Positions 5,131 through 5,511 of a DNA stretch of 5,511 nucleotides are shown piece after piece. Where the stretch lies: positions 1-5,511 of the forward strand of contig JABUEZ010000154.1 in the NCBI GenBank assembly GCA_013314795.1, in the 5' to 3' direction. How positions within the stretch are numbered: position 1 is the stretch's first letter; each line of letters starts with the position of its first letter. Below the pieces are notes generated by a model. That model was not told the origin of the DNA. It saw only the letters and a program-made list of their open reading frames with translations, and did not search any database. The position numbers and the translations under genes are program-made. The stretch comes from Candidatus Profundicultor aquiphilus. Lineage in GTDB: Bacteria; Atribacterota; Atribacteria; Atribacterales; Caldatribacteriaceae.

Positions 5131-5145
5131 AGGAAGAGGTGAACA

Positions 5146-5511
5146 ATGGATACCGAGGTTTCTTCTCGAAAAACAAGGGTCTGGCGCTGGTTTTACCCGG
5201 GAATGCGCGTGAAAAGATGGTTACTTCTGGCTATCTTAGGAGTCATCGCAATCTCCCTGGGAATGAGCCTCATTCTTTCCAATCCTTACTTTCGAGTTAT
5301 CTATCGTTACTGGCGACAACTTGTGTTTGAAACCATGAGAAGTTACTGGTTGGCCGTCCTCTTTGGAGCACTCTGGCTGGCAGGGGGAACCATTCTCATT
5401 ATTTATGGCTTACAACGGATGAATCGTTCTATTCTTGGGGCCGTTATGCCCTCCCCGGAAAATGAAATCGTGGATAAAGTGTTTCGCAAAAGACGCCTGG
5501 AACGCGGTCCT
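5146..5511 (+). CDS. yvcK: YvcK/CofD-like gluconeogenesis factor with membrane-anchoring N-terminus, cut by window edge
   Basis: Only the first 122 residues are visible. They contain a short basic N-terminus with the motif WFYPGMRVKRWLLL (15-28), a first membrane helix (about 24-45), a short loop, a second membrane helix (about 67-88) and then a basic stretch ending in RKRRLERGP. I recall this layout from the N-terminal extension of YvcK proteins in Clostridia and related anaerobes, where RGP is followed by the nucleotide-sugar-binding IGGGTG motif; that motif would lie just past the window. YvcK in B. subtilis binds UDP-sugars and affects central carbon metabolism and cell-wall synthesis; the membrane form would place it at the inner membrane. 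ATG at 5146 follows AGGAAGAGGTGA. It is divergent from the ROK regulator and has a possible operator on its promoter. The assignment rests on the extension only, since the catalytic-like core is not visible. Confidence 0.68.
   Translation, partial: MDTEVSSRKTRVWRWFYPGMRVKRWLLLAILGVIAISLGMSLILSNPYFRVIYRYWRQLVFETMRSYWLAVLFGALWLAGGTILIIYGLQRMNRSILGAVMPSPENEIVDKVFRKRRLERGP

Noticed and set aside
1..5511. CRISPR array, insertion sequence, toxin-antitoxin or defence genes
   Set aside because: No spaced direct repeats, transposase motifs or terminal repeats were seen, and nearly all of the window is accounted for by the genes listed.

Overview
The window is a piece of bacterial chromosome of roughly 50% GC with no mobile element or CRISPR array. 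It carries six protein genes (two cut by the window edges), one tRNA gene and a large-type SRP RNA gene. The order tRNA-Ser, SRP RNA, dnaX, ebfC/ybaB, recR matches the order I recall for Bacillus subtilis (trnSL-Ser1, scr, dnaX, yaaK, recR). The SRP RNA has the long form with an Alu domain, which is typical of Firmicutes and several deep-branching, often thermophilic and anaerobic phyla. A Rex-family regulator, a NusG-domain-II membrane protein and a YvcK-type protein with a membrane-anchoring N-terminus also fit an anaerobe of Firmicutes, Thermotogota or Atribacterota type. I cannot fix the phylum from the sequence alone.

Minus-strand block, about 2763 down to 1. A promoter (-35 2758-2763, -10 2735-2740) fires into tRNA-Ser(GGA) (2714-2619). 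After 10 nt comes the SRP RNA (2608-2337), then dnaX from a TTG start at 2305, ebfC overlapping the dnaX end by 59 nt, and recR from a TTG start at 384, which runs off the window. One transcript therefore appears to supply a tRNA, the protein-targeting RNA, the clamp-loader ATPase, a small nucleoid protein and a recombination-mediator protein. The 542 nt without a protein gene between 2306 and 2847 are filled by the two RNA genes and a divergent promoter region.

Plus-strand block, 2795 to 3824. A divergent promoter drives a Rex-like redox regulator (2848-3519). Its end overlaps a small membrane-anchored NusG-domain-II protein (3474-3824), so the two form a translationally coupled pair.

Convergent and divergent right part. 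A ROK-family transcriptional regulator (5044-3821, minus) meets the NusG-II gene tail to tail, sharing the bases TTAA as both stop codons. Its promoter has a consensus -10 placed so that transcription should begin at or next to its ATG, suggesting a leaderless mRNA. Divergent from it, a yvcK-type gene with two N-terminal membrane helices starts at 5146 and runs off the window. An inverted repeat covers the -10 of that promoter.

Most of the window is conserved housekeeping content and I see no clear new multi-gene system. The points most worth a second look are the substituted switch residues in the Rex-like protein, the leaderless ROK gene with its possible operator, two homopolymer slippage sites (in dnaX and the ROK gene), and the tRNA-SRP-dnaX precursor arrangement.
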